A stretch of 33,703 nt of DNA from Candidatus Niyogibacteria bacterium CG10_big_fil_rev_8_21_14_0_10_46_36 (GCA_002772995.1 PFCO01000003.1:40092-73794), one strand, 5' to 3'; positions 11,301 to 18,777 are shown, numbered from the stretch's first letter. Made by a program: numbers and translations. The notes: generated from the letters alone by a model not told the origin.

Positions 11301-11574
11301 TTACGCGGAGAGGCGCTTCATATGAAAGATTGTGCGCTTTTGCAAAATACTCATCGTGCTTCGGCTCTTCGTCGATACTGTAATCGACAAATTCAAGCTC
11401 TAGGTCTTTTTCCGCGTAATCGGTGATTGGGGAAAAATCTTTAAATAAATCCCGAAGACCATGATCAATCAGCCACCGAAATGAATCAAGTTGCACTGAA
11501 ACAAGACTCGGAAGTGGTGCGAGATCCGTCCGACGCTTTGAAAAATACTTCTTGGGCAGCGTATTTTTTGTCAT
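8323..11574 (-). CDS. rpoB: RNA polymerase subunit beta
   Basis: This is a compact 1083-aa beta subunit, against 1342 in E. coli, lacking the large proteobacterial insertions. The rifampicin region reads QLSQFMDQDNILAELEHLRR and then VSALGQGGLTRERAGFEVRD. Residues equivalent to Q513, D516, H526 and S531 are kept, while N518 is Asp and S522 is Ala. The KLAGRHGNKGVIS and MPHGKQGRVVGV motifs near the active site are present. It is transcribed with rpoC from a consensus promoter about 120 nt upstream. The mRNA just before the ATG is pyrimidine-rich (CTCTCC) rather than SD-like. Unlike the common bacterial order, rplJL is not directly upstream but about 8 kb away beyond the rRNA genes. Confidence 0.98.
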   Translation of the reverse strand: MTKNTLPKKYFSKRRTDLAPLPSLVSVQLDSFRWLIDHGLRDLFKDFSPITDYAEKDLELEFVDYSIDEEPKHDEYFAKAHNLSYEAPLRVKVRLRNNVTKESKEQEIFLADMPIMTERGTFIVNGVERVIVSQIARSFGVYFTANILRGKKFFGAKIIPSRGAWIEIETGSDNALYVRIDRKRKIPVSALLRIFGYETDEVIKDAVSKVDNGPVSFMEETLERDPTSTVDEAYVEIYKRIRPGEFATIDNARELLEGMFSPDRYDLSVVGRYKINERLRFPLEKIEEGSRILTKEDLIEVIRRIIDFNNTPSATPDDIDHLGNRRIRGVGELLQQRLRVGFTRMKRIIQDRMSTLDIYTMTPAQLINSRPVMAVLKEFFTTNQLSQFMDQDNILAELEHLRRVSALGQGGLTRERAGFEVRDAHPSHYGRICPIQTPEGPNIGLVLHLASFARVNNFGILETPYRKVVDGIITDEINYLTAFQELEVNIAPTTIPYEENGKILDEKVPARVRGQAGIVPANEVDFIDVAPFQAFSIATSLIPFLEHDDANRVMMGANMQRQAVPCVKAQVPYVGTGLEEKAARDSGRLILAAEDGTVKYADANKIIIRNEKKKDKTYLLLNYLRSNEYTVITQRPLVMPGDKVKKGDILADVSSSQNGQIALGQNIKVAFLSWGGANYEDAIIISEKLMHEDIFTSVHIEDFAIPVRDTKLGPEITTYDIPNVGEDKLKDLDEDGIVRIGAEVRSGDILVGKITPKGEAELTSEERLLRAIFGEKARDVRDTSLRMPHGKQGRVVGVKVFSRDRGDKLDTGVIKLIQIEIAQLRKISVGDKLAGRHGNKGVISKILPVEDMPCLEDGTPVDMILNPLGVVSRMNIGQILETHLGWAAERLGYQALVPPFQGASVEEIKNELEKAGLPREGKVPLYDGRTGEKFEQPVTVGQIYMMKLIHMVEDKIHMRSIGPYSLITQQPLGGKAQGGGQRFGEMEVWALEGYGAAHILQEMLTIKSDDVLGRAAAYDTIVRGEEFKNPNLPTSFHVLVNELKGLALDVELHGIDVSEEMEERRLSRERQQVSQEERERAKN

Positions 11575-11702
11575 ATATAGGGAAAGGAGAGAAATTGATT
11601 ATATAAAAAATAAAACAAAACAAAGACCCCTTTTTCCCCATTTAGAAGAGGTTCTCGTTCTTGTCTTATTTGTTATTAGGTGTATTTCAGCACCTTGTTT
11701 TT

Positions 11703-11730
11703 AGTATACTCAATAGATATGATTTGTCAA
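11703..11730 (-). promoter_or_regulatory. Consensus sigma-70-type promoter of rpoBC
   Basis: TTGACA (11725-11730), a 16-bp spacer and TATACT (11703-11708) lie on the minus strand, giving a leader of about 120 nt before rpoB. The leader has a small AGGTG/CACCT hairpin but no recognised riboregulator. A TTATCCACA box sits 7 bp upstream of the -35 element (11738-11746). The rest of the 11575-11779 gap holds no gene. Confidence 0.85.
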
Positions 11731-11779
11731 GAAAATATGTGGATAAACGCAAATTTCGTTTAAAAATAAGGATTTTCTC

Positions 11780-12883
11780 CTAGGAAACATCTATTTCATC
11801 CCCTGACACCTGGGTTCTCCTACTCTGCCTCATATTCATCCATATACCAAGCGCAAGGAAAAGCATTAATAAGTGAGAGCCCCCATAACTCACAAAAGAA
11901 AGCGGGAGGCCGGTGATGGGCAAGAGTCCGACATTCATCCCCACATGCACAATAAAATGACTTATCACTATCAAAGAGAGTCCAATTGAAAAAAGGCGAA
12001 TAAAATTATCCGAACTTGCTCGCGCAGGACCAAGAAGGCGCCATATGAGGATAATAAAGAAAGCGATAAGCAGCAGCGCACCCGCAAAGCCCCATTCTTC
12101 AGCAAACGCAGCGAAGATGAAGTCGGTTTCATGTTCAGGCAAGAATTTAAGCCGGGATTGGATACCGTACCCTACCCCCTGCCCGAACATCTGGCCAGAA
12201 CCAACTGCTATTTGCGTCTGCAAAATATGATACCCTGCCCCCTGCGGGTCCAGATACGGATTTACAAATGTAAGAATGCGGTCTTTTTGATAGGGCGCAA
12301 GAACGAGCATCCACACGACAACAAACATGATAACGGCAACACCAAGAACAAGTGCCAAATACCGGAATGGGATACCCGAGCTTATAACCATCCCCAGCCA
12401 AATAATGAAAAAAATGATGGCAGAGCCGAAGTCAGGCTGCATAAGAACTAAAAATGCGGGGATTGCGGCGTATAGCCCCGATATCAGCACATGCCGAAAT
12501 TGCGTAATCTCAATATGACGGCGAGAAAAATACTTCGCAAGCAAAAGTACCACGATGAGCTTCATAAACTCTGATGGCTGTATCGCAAAAAAAGAAAACT
12601 GAAACCAGCTGGTTTCATTAGCAAGAAACAGTGAAACTAACACCAAAAGCCCTACCGCATAAAAAACGATAAGGAATCCGCTTGAATAAAAAAATCGCCA
12701 ATCGATTTGGCTAAATATAATACAGACCCCAAGCCCGAGAGCCAACCATATGATTTGGCGCCAAAAAAAATAGTCGCTTGCGTTCTCTCCCCCGAACGAT
12801 TTCATCGTAAAAAGCCCCGCGAGAAGCAAGGGCATGATGATTAAAAGAGATGTCCAATCAATTGTACGAAGCGCTCGTATCAT
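11780..12883 (-). CDS. rodA: SEDS-family peptidoglycan glycosyltransferase RodA
   Basis: This 367-aa protein has about ten membrane helices and the SEDS signatures: FFAIQPSEFMKL, LMQPDFGSAII, the extracellular loop with FLPEHETDFIFAAFAEEWGF, and the closing LPLSFVSYGGSHLL. SEDS proteins polymerise lipid II into glycan strands with a partner class B penicillin-binding protein, which is not in this window. RodA (elongation) is favoured over FtsW because the N-terminus (RTIDWTSLLII) and the loop resemble RodA. The conserved Trp-Ile after the GSW/RWI region is replaced by SWFQFSFF, a mild deviation. It starts 2 bp after the DCGG-protein stop, so the two are translationally close. Confidence 0.9.
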   Translation of the reverse strand: MIRALRTIDWTSLLIIMPLLLAGLFTMKSFGGENASDYFFWRQIIWLALGLGVCIIFSQIDWRFFYSSGFLIVFYAVGLLVLVSLFLANETSWFQFSFFAIQPSEFMKLIVVLLLAKYFSRRHIEITQFRHVLISGLYAAIPAFLVLMQPDFGSAIIFFIIWLGMVISSGIPFRYLALVLGVAVIMFVVVWMLVLAPYQKDRILTFVNPYLDPQGAGYHILQTQIAVGSGQMFGQGVGYGIQSRLKFLPEHETDFIFAAFAEEWGFAGALLLIAFFIILIWRLLGPARASSDNFIRLFSIGLSLIVISHFIVHVGMNVGLLPITGLPLSFVSYGGSHLLMLFLALGIWMNMRQSRRTQVSGDEIDVS

Positions 12884-12885
12884 GA

Positions 12886-13662
12886 TTAAATTTCAGACTT
12901 CAAAAAGGCATCGGGAATCTTACGAATAAACGACTGGATGCTTGCGGGCGCTCGCTCAAGCGGAAATGGCCAGGTAAATGCTACATTTGTTGATGATTCG
13001 GGACGTATAGATTCTACGCGAGTCTTGCTCACCGCAAAAACATTACCGCTCTCATCCAACAGAGCGACCGCGGTTTCTAGATGCTCTTCAGGCAAAAAAT
13101 TTCCGTTCCGCAAGGACATATCCAGCCTTCCTGCTGGAAACTGGGTTACCGCAAAGTTGAATGCTGTAATGTCCGGCTTTTCCTGTTCTATCCGCTCCCA
13201 GAGAATTTTTTCAAATTCTATGCTTGCCTGTACCGGAATTCTGTTCGCGGTCTGAACATTGGATTCAAATATCATGAACCGCTCCTGAGGGTTAATGAAT
13301 GTCGTGCCTCCGCGAAGCGCTACAAGAACGCCTTTATCGTCGTGCATCTTTATTTGGTAGTGCACGATAGGCGCCCCCGCAAATAAGTTGGGGTTTTCTA
13401 TGAGCATTGCAACATCATAGCGCGACTGACTTATCGGGAAAACGCGGTTCCAAAGCACCACAACATCTTTAACATCTCCCAAACACCCTGCGTCACAAGG
13501 GCCTCCGCAGTCAACGCCTTCCTCGTTCTGGTTCTGGATGCGGTCAAAACAGGTTGGCGACGGACGAAAAAACGATATTAAGAGAAACACGATAAGAAAA
13601 ATAATCGCGCTAAATATCCCAAAATATGTCAATTGCCGTTTTGCCCGCCATGATAATGCCAT
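12886..13662 (-). CDS. Membrane-anchored protein with DCGG cysteine motif
   Basis: This 258-aa protein has one membrane helix (about residues 12-33) and a short Cys-rich knot with Cys38, Cys52, Cys56 and Cys60 around EGVDCGGPC. A beta-rich outer domain of about 190 residues follows, with FINPQERFMIFESNV and NVAFTWPFPL. The C-x(n)-DCGGxC knot recurs in extracellular proteins and suggests disulfides outside the membrane. The protein is recognisable as a CPR-conserved neighbour of rodA, but no biochemical role is known to me. The operon arrangement suggests a part in cell-wall elongation or envelope assembly; that is inference. The -10 box lies 8 nt before the ATG, and AAGG lies too close to the ATG to be a normal SD. 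Confidence 0.85.
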   Translation of the reverse strand: MALSWRAKRQLTYFGIFSAIIFLIVFLLISFFRPSPTCFDRIQNQNEEGVDCGGPCDAGCLGDVKDVVVLWNRVFPISQSRYDVAMLIENPNLFAGAPIVHYQIKMHDDKGVLVALRGGTTFINPQERFMIFESNVQTANRIPVQASIEFEKILWERIEQEKPDITAFNFAVTQFPAGRLDMSLRNGNFLPEEHLETAVALLDESGNVFAVSKTRVESIRPESSTNVAFTWPFPLERAPASIQSFIRKIPDAFLKSEI

Positions 13663-13670
13663 ATCCTTCT

Positions 13671-13699
13671 AGTATAAAAAGAAAAAACCCGCGATACAA
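13671..13699 (-). promoter_or_regulatory. Promoter of the DCGG-protein/rodA operon
   Basis: TTGTAT (13694-13699), a 17-bp spacer and TATACT (13671-13676) are present. The start codon follows the -10 box after 8 nt, predicting an almost leaderless mRNA. The promoter overlaps the T-tract of the preceding terminator hairpin. Confidence 0.6.
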
Positions 13700-13711
13700 C
13701 TTGACACGGGT
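13682..13711 (-). terminator. Second terminator-like hairpin after the rRNA genes
   Basis: On the minus strand, ACCCG and CGCGGGT arms enclose a loop of about 13 nt and are followed by TTTTTTC. It would catch transcription leaving the 5S rRNA just before the next operon's promoter. Confidence 0.6.
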
Positions 13712-13757
13712 ACGCAGGCGTAAAGTTTGTTTCTTGTCTTATTCAGCACGCCCAAAA

Positions 13758-13778
13758 CAAAAAAGCACTCAAGGTGCT
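13758..13778 (-). terminator. Terminator directly after 5S rRNA
   Basis: A short stem AGCAC/GTGCT with loop CTTGA is followed on the minus strand by TTTTTTGTTTT. It lies about 20 nt after the 5S processing stem. Confidence 0.75.
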
Positions 13779-13800
13779 ATTTGTTAATGTGTTATGTATT

Positions 13801-13913
13801 CCAAACTGGCGGCTACCTACTCTCCCCTTGCGAGTACCATCGGCTCGATCGCGTTTCACTTCCGTGTTCGGAATGAGAACGGGTGGTGCCACGACGACAA
13901 GCCACCAGATTGG
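13801..13913 (-). rRNA. rrf: 5S ribosomal RNA
   Basis: The minus strand carries the conserved 5S core: CACCCGTTCTCATTCCGAAC, ACGGAAGTGAAACGC, GCCGATGGTACTCGCAAGG and GGAGAGTAGGTAGCCGCCAG. The terminal helix (CCAATCTGG against CCAGTTTGG) continues outward as an extra paired stem (GTATT against AATAC), which marks the precursor to be trimmed. Ends are set from this helix and may be off by a few bases. It follows the 23S gene by about 45 nt with no tRNA between. Confidence 0.95.
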
Positions 13914-14234
13914 AATACACAAAACATATACAGATGATGTAATAATCACCACATATTTCAGCGGGATTGACCACTTAGTACAGCTCGGCTTAACTCCTCA
14001 CAGAGCGTACACCTGCTGCCTATCAACCTCGTCATCTCCGAGGGGTCTTAATGATTCCTAATCTTGAGGTGGGCTTCCCGCTTAGATGCCTTCAGCGGTT
14101 ATCCCATCCCGACATAGCTACCCAGCGGTGCTCTTGGCAGAACAGCTGGCACACCAGAGGTCAGTTCTCTTCGGTCCTCTCGTACTAGAAGAAACTCCTC
14201 TCAAGAATCAACGCCTGCAGTAGATAGGAGACCA

Positions 14235-14268
<34 letters not shown>

Positions 14269-14272
14269 GCCA

Positions 14273-14351
<79 letters not shown>

Positions 14352-14472
14352 GCTTCGTCGATATGGACTCTTGGAAGCGACCAGCCTGTTATCCCCGGAG
14401 TAGCTTTTATCCGTTAATCTTCCGCGGCGTCTAGTGCCCACGGTCGGTTCACTATGCTCTGCTTTCGCATCT

Positions 14473-14514
14473 CTTTCTATACATGAAAGCATAGAAAGTT
14501 CCGAAAGTTCGGAA
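14473..14514 (-). other. Extra double hairpin in domain V of 23S rRNA
   Basis: Two adjacent hairpins (CTTTCTAT/ATAGAAAG and TTCCGAA/TTCGGAA) occupy a place where E. coli 23S has only a short arm, between the GGCATAAGCC-type and GCGAAAGCAGG-type sequences. This adds about 40 nt. Confidence 0.65.
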
Positions 14515-14947
14515 GTTTGACATGTCCGTCTTACAGTTAAGCCAGCTTTTGCCATTACACTATCGGCGCGATTTCCATCCGCACCTAGCTGACCTTGATA
14601 GACACCTCCGTTACTTTTTAGGAGGTAAGCGCCCCACTTAAACTGCCCACCAGATACTGTCCCCGTATGTTTTCTCCATAAAGGTTAGAATCTAAAAATG
14701 GGAAGATGGGTATTTCACTGGCGGCTCCATGTCACCCTAAAGCGACACTTCAAAGCCTCCCCACTATTCTACGCATCACATTCTTAGAGCCAATATCAAG
14801 TTGCAGTAAAGCTTCCGGGGTCTTTTCGTCTAACTGCAGGTAACCGGCATCTTCACCGGTATTGCATTTTCACCGGGCTACTCCCCGAGACAGTCCCCCA
14901 GTCGTTACGCCTTTCGTGCACGTCGGAACTTACCCGACAAGGAAATA

Positions 14948-14983
<36 letters not shown>

Positions 14984-15775
14984 GACGAGGGCTTCGGTCG
15001 GTCAGCACTACCTTGCGGCAGCACCACCAACGTTAACCTTCTCGCATTGGTCAGGCGTCACCCTCTATACATCCTCTTACGAGTTCGCAGAGAGCTGTGT
15101 TTTTGGTAAACAGTCGCCAGGGGTACTTTAGCTGCGCCCGCACTTGCGTGCGGGAGGGCTTATTCCAAAGTTACGCCCGCTTGTTTGCCGAGTTCCTTGG
15201 GGAGCACTCACCCGTTCGCCTTGGTCTTCTCGACCTGCTCACCTGTGTCGGATTACGGTACGGTTTCCATACATGTAACCCTAGAAGTTTTTCTTGGAAG
15301 GCTCTTCAAAAGAATTTTCTTCCGAAACGAAAGAATTTCTGCGTTGCGCGAGATTTGCCCGAAGGCTGTTTTCCGGATTTACCAAGAAAACGTCTCTTTG
15401 CAAAACAAACGCGAATCCAATAACGCGCTCTTTTTTATATCCTCCGTCCCTCCATCGGAAATGTACGGAAGTCACGGAATATTAACCGTGTGTCCATCAA
15501 CTACGCCTTTCGGCATCGCCTTAGGACCGACTCACCCTTGGCTGATCAACATTGCCAAGGAAACCTTGAGCTTTCGGCGTACAGGGCTCTCACCTGTATT
15601 GCGGTTACTTGTGCCAACATTCTCGCTTCCCAGCGCTCCACCACTTCTCACGAAGCAGCTTTACTGCACTAGGAATGTTCTCCTACCGCGTTATGCAAAG
15701 CATAACGCCCTCACCTTCGGTACTCTGCTTTAGCCCCGATTATTTTCGGCGCAATATCTCTTGACGAGTGAGCTG

Positions 15776-15818
<43 letters not shown>

Positions 15819-16220
15819 CGCTGTCTGAGAAATTTCACCACCTTCAAAACACTTAGCAGAGATTTGGGGACCTTAGATTGAGATCTGGGCTGTTTCCCTC
15901 TTGACCAATGGAGCTTCGCCCCCATAGTCTAACTGCCCTTACAATACTTTCGGTATTCGGAGTTTGGTTGGAAAGCCGAGCTTTCGCCCTATGCATCCCA
16001 TCCAGTAGCTCTACCCCCGAAAGATAATAAAGACGCTAACCCTAAAGTTATTTCGGAGAAAACCAGCTATTACCAGGTTCGATTAGCTTTTCACTCCGAC
16101 CCACAGCTCATCCGATGACGTTGTACGATCAACCGGTTCGGACCTCCTTCCGCCTTTCGGCGAAATTCATCCTGGCCATGGGTAGCTCACCTGGCTTCGG
16201 GTCTTTTGCATGTTGCCTTT

Positions 16221-16265
16221 ATTCTTTGCCAATTCACTCGCATGTGCGAGTGAATTGGAAAGAAT
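16221..16265 (-). other. Long hairpin insertion in 23S rRNA
   Basis: A 45-nt element has a perfect 14-bp inverted repeat (CCAATTCACTCGCA and its complement, 2-nt centre) with one bulged base and a further 7-bp stem (ATTCTTT/AAAGAAT). It lies between GAAACCGAGTGTTAA and AGACCCGAAGCC, where E. coli has only about 24 nt. Confidence 0.75.
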
Positions 16266-16445
16266 AGTTCGCGCTATTAACACTCGGTTTCCCTATGCTT
16301 TCTTCGCCTGAGGCAAATTAAACGAGCAGCATGCAAAAACTCGTTGGCTCATTCTTCAATAGGCACGCCGTCACCCCGGTAAACCGAGGCTCCGACTCCT
16401 TGTAAGTATATGGTTTCAGGTACTATTTCATCGCCCTCATCGGGC

Positions 16446-16487
<42 letters not shown>

Positions 16488-16752
16488 TTGAAGTGTATTT
16501 AGCCTTGGGAGCTAGTACTCCCTGATTCCCCCGAGGCATTCGTTCCTCGAGGTACTTAAGAATGTATTTAGAAAGTAAGAAATAATTTTCATGTACGGGG
16601 CTATTACCCTCTTTGGCCTGCCTTTCCAGACAGCTTCTATTAACCATTCCTTATCTCCCCTGAGTAAAACTCAACAAATACATCTTTCAACCCCCATTCT
16701 AAAAGAACAGGTTTGGGCTCTTCCCGTTTCGCTCGCCGCTACTAAGGGAATG

Positions 16753-16838
16753 GATTCAGTCGACTAGTTTGCTCGTCTGTTGCGCTTGCGCGCAACACAT
16801 CGTTGCCGATCATAACGAGCCAACTAGAAGACTGAATG
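16753..16838 (-). other. Three-way-junction insertion near the 23S 5' end
   Basis: About 86 nt replace a segment of roughly 15 nt between GGAGGAAAAGAAA and AGTAGCGGCGAGCG. On the RNA strand, ATTCAGTC pairs with GACTGAAT, then CTAGTT with AACTAG, then GCTCGT with ACGAGC. Inside are two hairpins, both capped by GCAA: ATCG-GCAA-CGAT (16799-16810) and TGTTGCGC-GCAA-GCGCAACA (16778-16797). Confidence 0.8.
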
Positions 16839-17127
16839 TTGTTTTCTTTTCCTCCAGGTACTGAGATGTTTCACTTCCCTGGGTTCGCTATTCTGTCCCT
16901 TTCAAGACAGAACCAACTGCGGTTTGCGCAGCTAGGTTTCCCTATTCGGACATCTCCGGATCAAAGGTTGCTAGTCACCTCCCCGAAGCTTATCGCAGAC
17001 ACGCCACGTCCTTCGTCGCCACTTCAAGCCAAGGCATCCGCCATATACTCTTTTTTCCCGCTGAAATATGCAATGATTATAATGCTATAATCACCTGTAT
17101 TCGTATTCAGTTATAAATTTGCTCCCC

Positions 17128-17179
17128 TTTACTGCCGACATCTATTTGTTCGCGTATCAAACAGATGTCGAAAGTAAAG
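17128..17179 (-). other. Long imperfect hairpin in the rRNA leader
   Basis: On the minus strand CTTTACT-x2-CGACATCT pairs with AGATGTCG-x2-AGTAAAG, and an inner TTTG/CAAA continues the stem, giving close to 20 bp around a loop of about 9 nt. The position, between the promoter and the 23S 5' end, suggests an RNase III-type processing or antitermination structure. No boxA-like sequence is evident. Confidence 0.6.
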
Positions 17180-17183
17180 AAAT

Positions 17184-17265
17184 AAAAAATCCGCTCGTTC
17201 AAGCGGAGTTCATACAGCCAAAATAACGGCGTGATTACAAACCGGGGCCGGAACCCCCTCCGCTT
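17184..17265 (-). promoter_or_regulatory. Attenuator-like switch in the 23S-5S leader
   Basis: CTCCGCTT (17201-17208, minus strand) can pair with AAGCGGAG about 50 nt upstream (17258-17265), closing a GC-rich domain. Alternatively its TCCGCT pairs with AGCGGA downstream (17190-17195) to form a hairpin followed by TTTTTTATTT, a textbook terminator. The two pairings exclude each other. The enclosed domain contains GGGG/CCCC and GCC/GGC helices. I do not recognise it as a known riboswitch class, and it is not a tRNA or SRP RNA. It could instead be a short independent RNA of about 115 nt ending at this terminator. Confidence 0.6.
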
Positions 17266-17309
17266 TCTAAAAATGATATGTTGGAACGATTTAACATTTT
17301 TGTTTTTCC

Positions 17310-17337
17310 ATTATAGCAGGTCCTTTGTGCCTGTCAA
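17310..17337 (-). promoter_or_regulatory. Perfect consensus promoter of the 23S-5S genes
   Basis: TTGACA (17332-17337), a 16-bp spacer and TATAAT (17310-17315) lie on the minus strand, about 240 nt upstream of the 23S 5' end. Both hexamers match consensus exactly. This supports an independent transcription unit without 16S. Confidence 0.88.
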
Positions 17338-17407
17338 ATGTCGAGGCTACCTGCCATTGCAGATGGGGCTTTCCTATAGAAAAGCCCCATAAAACAATAG
17401 CAATTAG

Positions 17408-18097
17408 CTATTTTCGGCCGTTTGAAATGTCTGAGCCAAGTTTTGCTAAAAACCGCGCCGCAGCATCCTTCCCGCCAAGCCCGAATGATAGCCCGAGCGC
17501 AATGGAGAGGGCGGCAATAAATCCGGTGAAAAGCGTTTGCACGAATGGACCCGCGATGCCAAGCTGATACATCGCGGCGAGAATTGCAAATATCCAGATT
17601 GCCCACTTTGTAATACCCCCAAGAAGTTCTGAGGATGGGAGATGTGCTGCTTTTGCAGACCCGACAACAATCCGGCGCATTGTGTCAGCAACAACCGCAG
17701 CGATAACAAGAATGAAGGACGCAACAATAACATTCGGGAGGTACGCCACAACATCGCGCAAGAACAAGTTAACTTGCTCAAGCCCCAACACATCCACCGC
17801 CGCAATAAGGAAGACGACAATAAAGAACCACTTTACGAGACCGCCAATAAATCCTCCCACATCAAGCTTGAATCCTGCGCGGGTAATCGGTCCTTCAAAT
17901 CCAAGGTTCTCAAAGATCTTATCAAGTTTAAGCATACCGAGAATTTGTGCAACTATTTTGCCCAAAGAAACGGCAACAAGCCATCCAAGAACAAAAATGA
18001 TGAACGCGACAATGAATTTTGGGATAAATTCTATAACGCCACCCCAAAGATTTTGGAATGAGCCGTATAATATGTCGCCAAATGCTTCAAAAGCCAT
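17408..18097 (-). CDS. Membrane protein with conserved TM-helix repeats (MscS-related)
   Basis: This protein of about 229 aa has four or five hydrophobic helices. The FIPKFIVAFIIFVLGWLVAVSLGKIV segment and a second copy, YLPNVIVASFILVIAAVVADTMRRIV, are the repeated TM-helix unit seen next to, or in place of, mechanosensitive channel domains. The end, ALSIALGLSFGLGGKDAAARFLAKL, matches the glycine/alanine-rich pore helix of MscS relatives. There is no beta domain after it, so this is a short form, perhaps a small stress-responsive channel. I start at MAFEAFGD. An upstream in-frame ATG (18271) would add 58 residues that look like translated leader. A TATAAT (18215-18220) lies in the upstream gap, which holds nothing else clear apart from a TTATCCACA box. 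Confidence 0.8.
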   Translation of the reverse strand: MAFEAFGDILYGSFQNLWGGVIEFIPKFIVAFIIFVLGWLVAVSLGKIVAQILGMLKLDKIFENLGFEGPITRAGFKLDVGGFIGGLVKWFFIVVFLIAAVDVLGLEQVNLFLRDVVAYLPNVIVASFILVIAAVVADTMRRIVVGSAKAAHLPSSELLGGITKWAIWIFAILAAMYQLGIAGPFVQTLFTGFIAALSIALGLSFGLGGKDAAARFLAKLGSDISNGRK

Positions 18098-18280
18098 ATA
18101 TAAAGAAAAATAGAGTACTAATTCTAATGAAAAATAAAGAGATATTCCTAAAAACCAAAACGATATTCGACCTTTTGGTCTAAAAGAAAAAGCCTTTTTT
18201 ATGAGACTTCTTATATTATACCATATTTTGACCCCATTTTCGTCAGCATTCGGATTCTTGTGGATAAACAAAAATAAAAA

Positions 18281-18303
18281 ACCGCCACTTATCTTGCGGC
18301 GGT
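18281..18303 (-). terminator. Terminator after the DUF7768 gene
   Basis: ACCGCC and GGCGGT arms with an 11-nt loop are followed on the minus strand by TTTTTATTTTT. It is the exit terminator for the tRNA-Val/DUF7768 unit. Confidence 0.85.
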
Positions 18304-18309
18304 TACCTG

Positions 18310-18648
18310 TTATGTGTTTTTTTCTTCGTTCATATATAATGCCCGATACTCTATTGGGATGCTAAGCTGTTTGTAGTGTTCAATGCTATAAGACATGCCT
18401 TTTGAAATTCCATAGTCTATATACACAACAATCGCTTCGGCAACGCTCCCCCATGATTGCCCTGCATGAATCCCTAGCATGCGTTCTTCCGGGATGCCAT
18501 CATCAAGAATGCCTTCCTGCGCGTAAAGCAAATGACTCGCGAACGGCGCCTCACCTCGGAGTATACAGTCACGCATACATGCACGCGCATACCGGATATT
18601 TTTCTCAACATCACCCGCCAGGGGACTTTCCACGATAACGCGTTTCAT
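18310..18648 (-). CDS. DUF7768 domain protein (phage-type, deoxyribosyltransferase-like fold)
   Basis: This 112-aa protein spans one domain: VIVESPLAGDVEKNIRYARA, RDCILRGEAPFASHLLYAQ, LDDGIPEERMLGIHAG, and YIDYGISKGM followed by PIEYRAL. These are hallmarks of a family I associate mostly with phages and mobile elements (DUF7768, related to nucleoside 2-deoxyribosyltransferase-like folds). The exact reaction is not established, so I give none. Its start is fixed by a clean SD (AAGGAG, 5 nt before the ATG); a longer frame would run into the tRNA. It lies 29 bp downstream of tRNA-Val and ends at a terminator. The SD contrasts with the SD-less housekeeping genes nearby and suggests acquisition. 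Confidence 0.82.
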   Translation of the reverse strand: MKRVIVESPLAGDVEKNIRYARACMRDCILRGEAPFASHLLYAQEGILDDGIPEERMLGIHAGQSWGSVAEAIVVYIDYGISKGMSYSIEHYKQLSIPIEYRALYMNEEKNT

Positions 18649-18677
18649 TGTGTCTCCTTTTTTTAAAGATCGTGATA

Positions 18678-18749
18678 TGCACCTTGTTGGGATCGAACCA
18701 ACGGCCTTTCCGATGTGAACGGAACGCTCTACCACTGAGCTAAAGGTGC
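18678..18749 (-). tRNA. tRNA-Val, anticodon CAC
   Basis: The minus strand folds as a cloverleaf. The acceptor is GCACCTT/AAGGTGC with discriminator A. The D arm has AGCTCAGTGGTAGAGC. The anticodon stem TTCCG/CGGAA has loop TTCACAT, giving anticodon CAC, which reads GTG. The T arm is TTGGTTCGATCCCAA. The CCA end is not encoded. It lies 28 bp after the upstream gene's stop and 29 bp before the DUF7768 start, so it may be processed from a mixed transcript. Confidence 0.96.
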
Positions 18750-18777
18750 GCGGATCTCCAAAGAGATGGATAGCACT

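Noticed and set aside
15270-15480. Possible intron or insertion in 23S rRNA with low-complexity look
   Set aside because: The flanks match the E. coli 23S region between GGTTAATATTCC and CCGACACAGGTGG, which is about the same length, and GGTAAATCCGGAAAA inside matches too. It is normal variable rRNA.
17184-17300. tRNA, SRP RNA or a known riboswitch in the rRNA leader
   Set aside because: There is no T-loop GTTCGA, no SRP GGAAG core and no match to riboswitch cores I know. Only the competing hairpins are supported.
18098-18271. 58-residue N-terminal extension of the MscS-type protein
   Set aside because: The extension contains a TATAAT box and A/T-rich leader-like sequence, and relatives normally start near MAFEAFGD.
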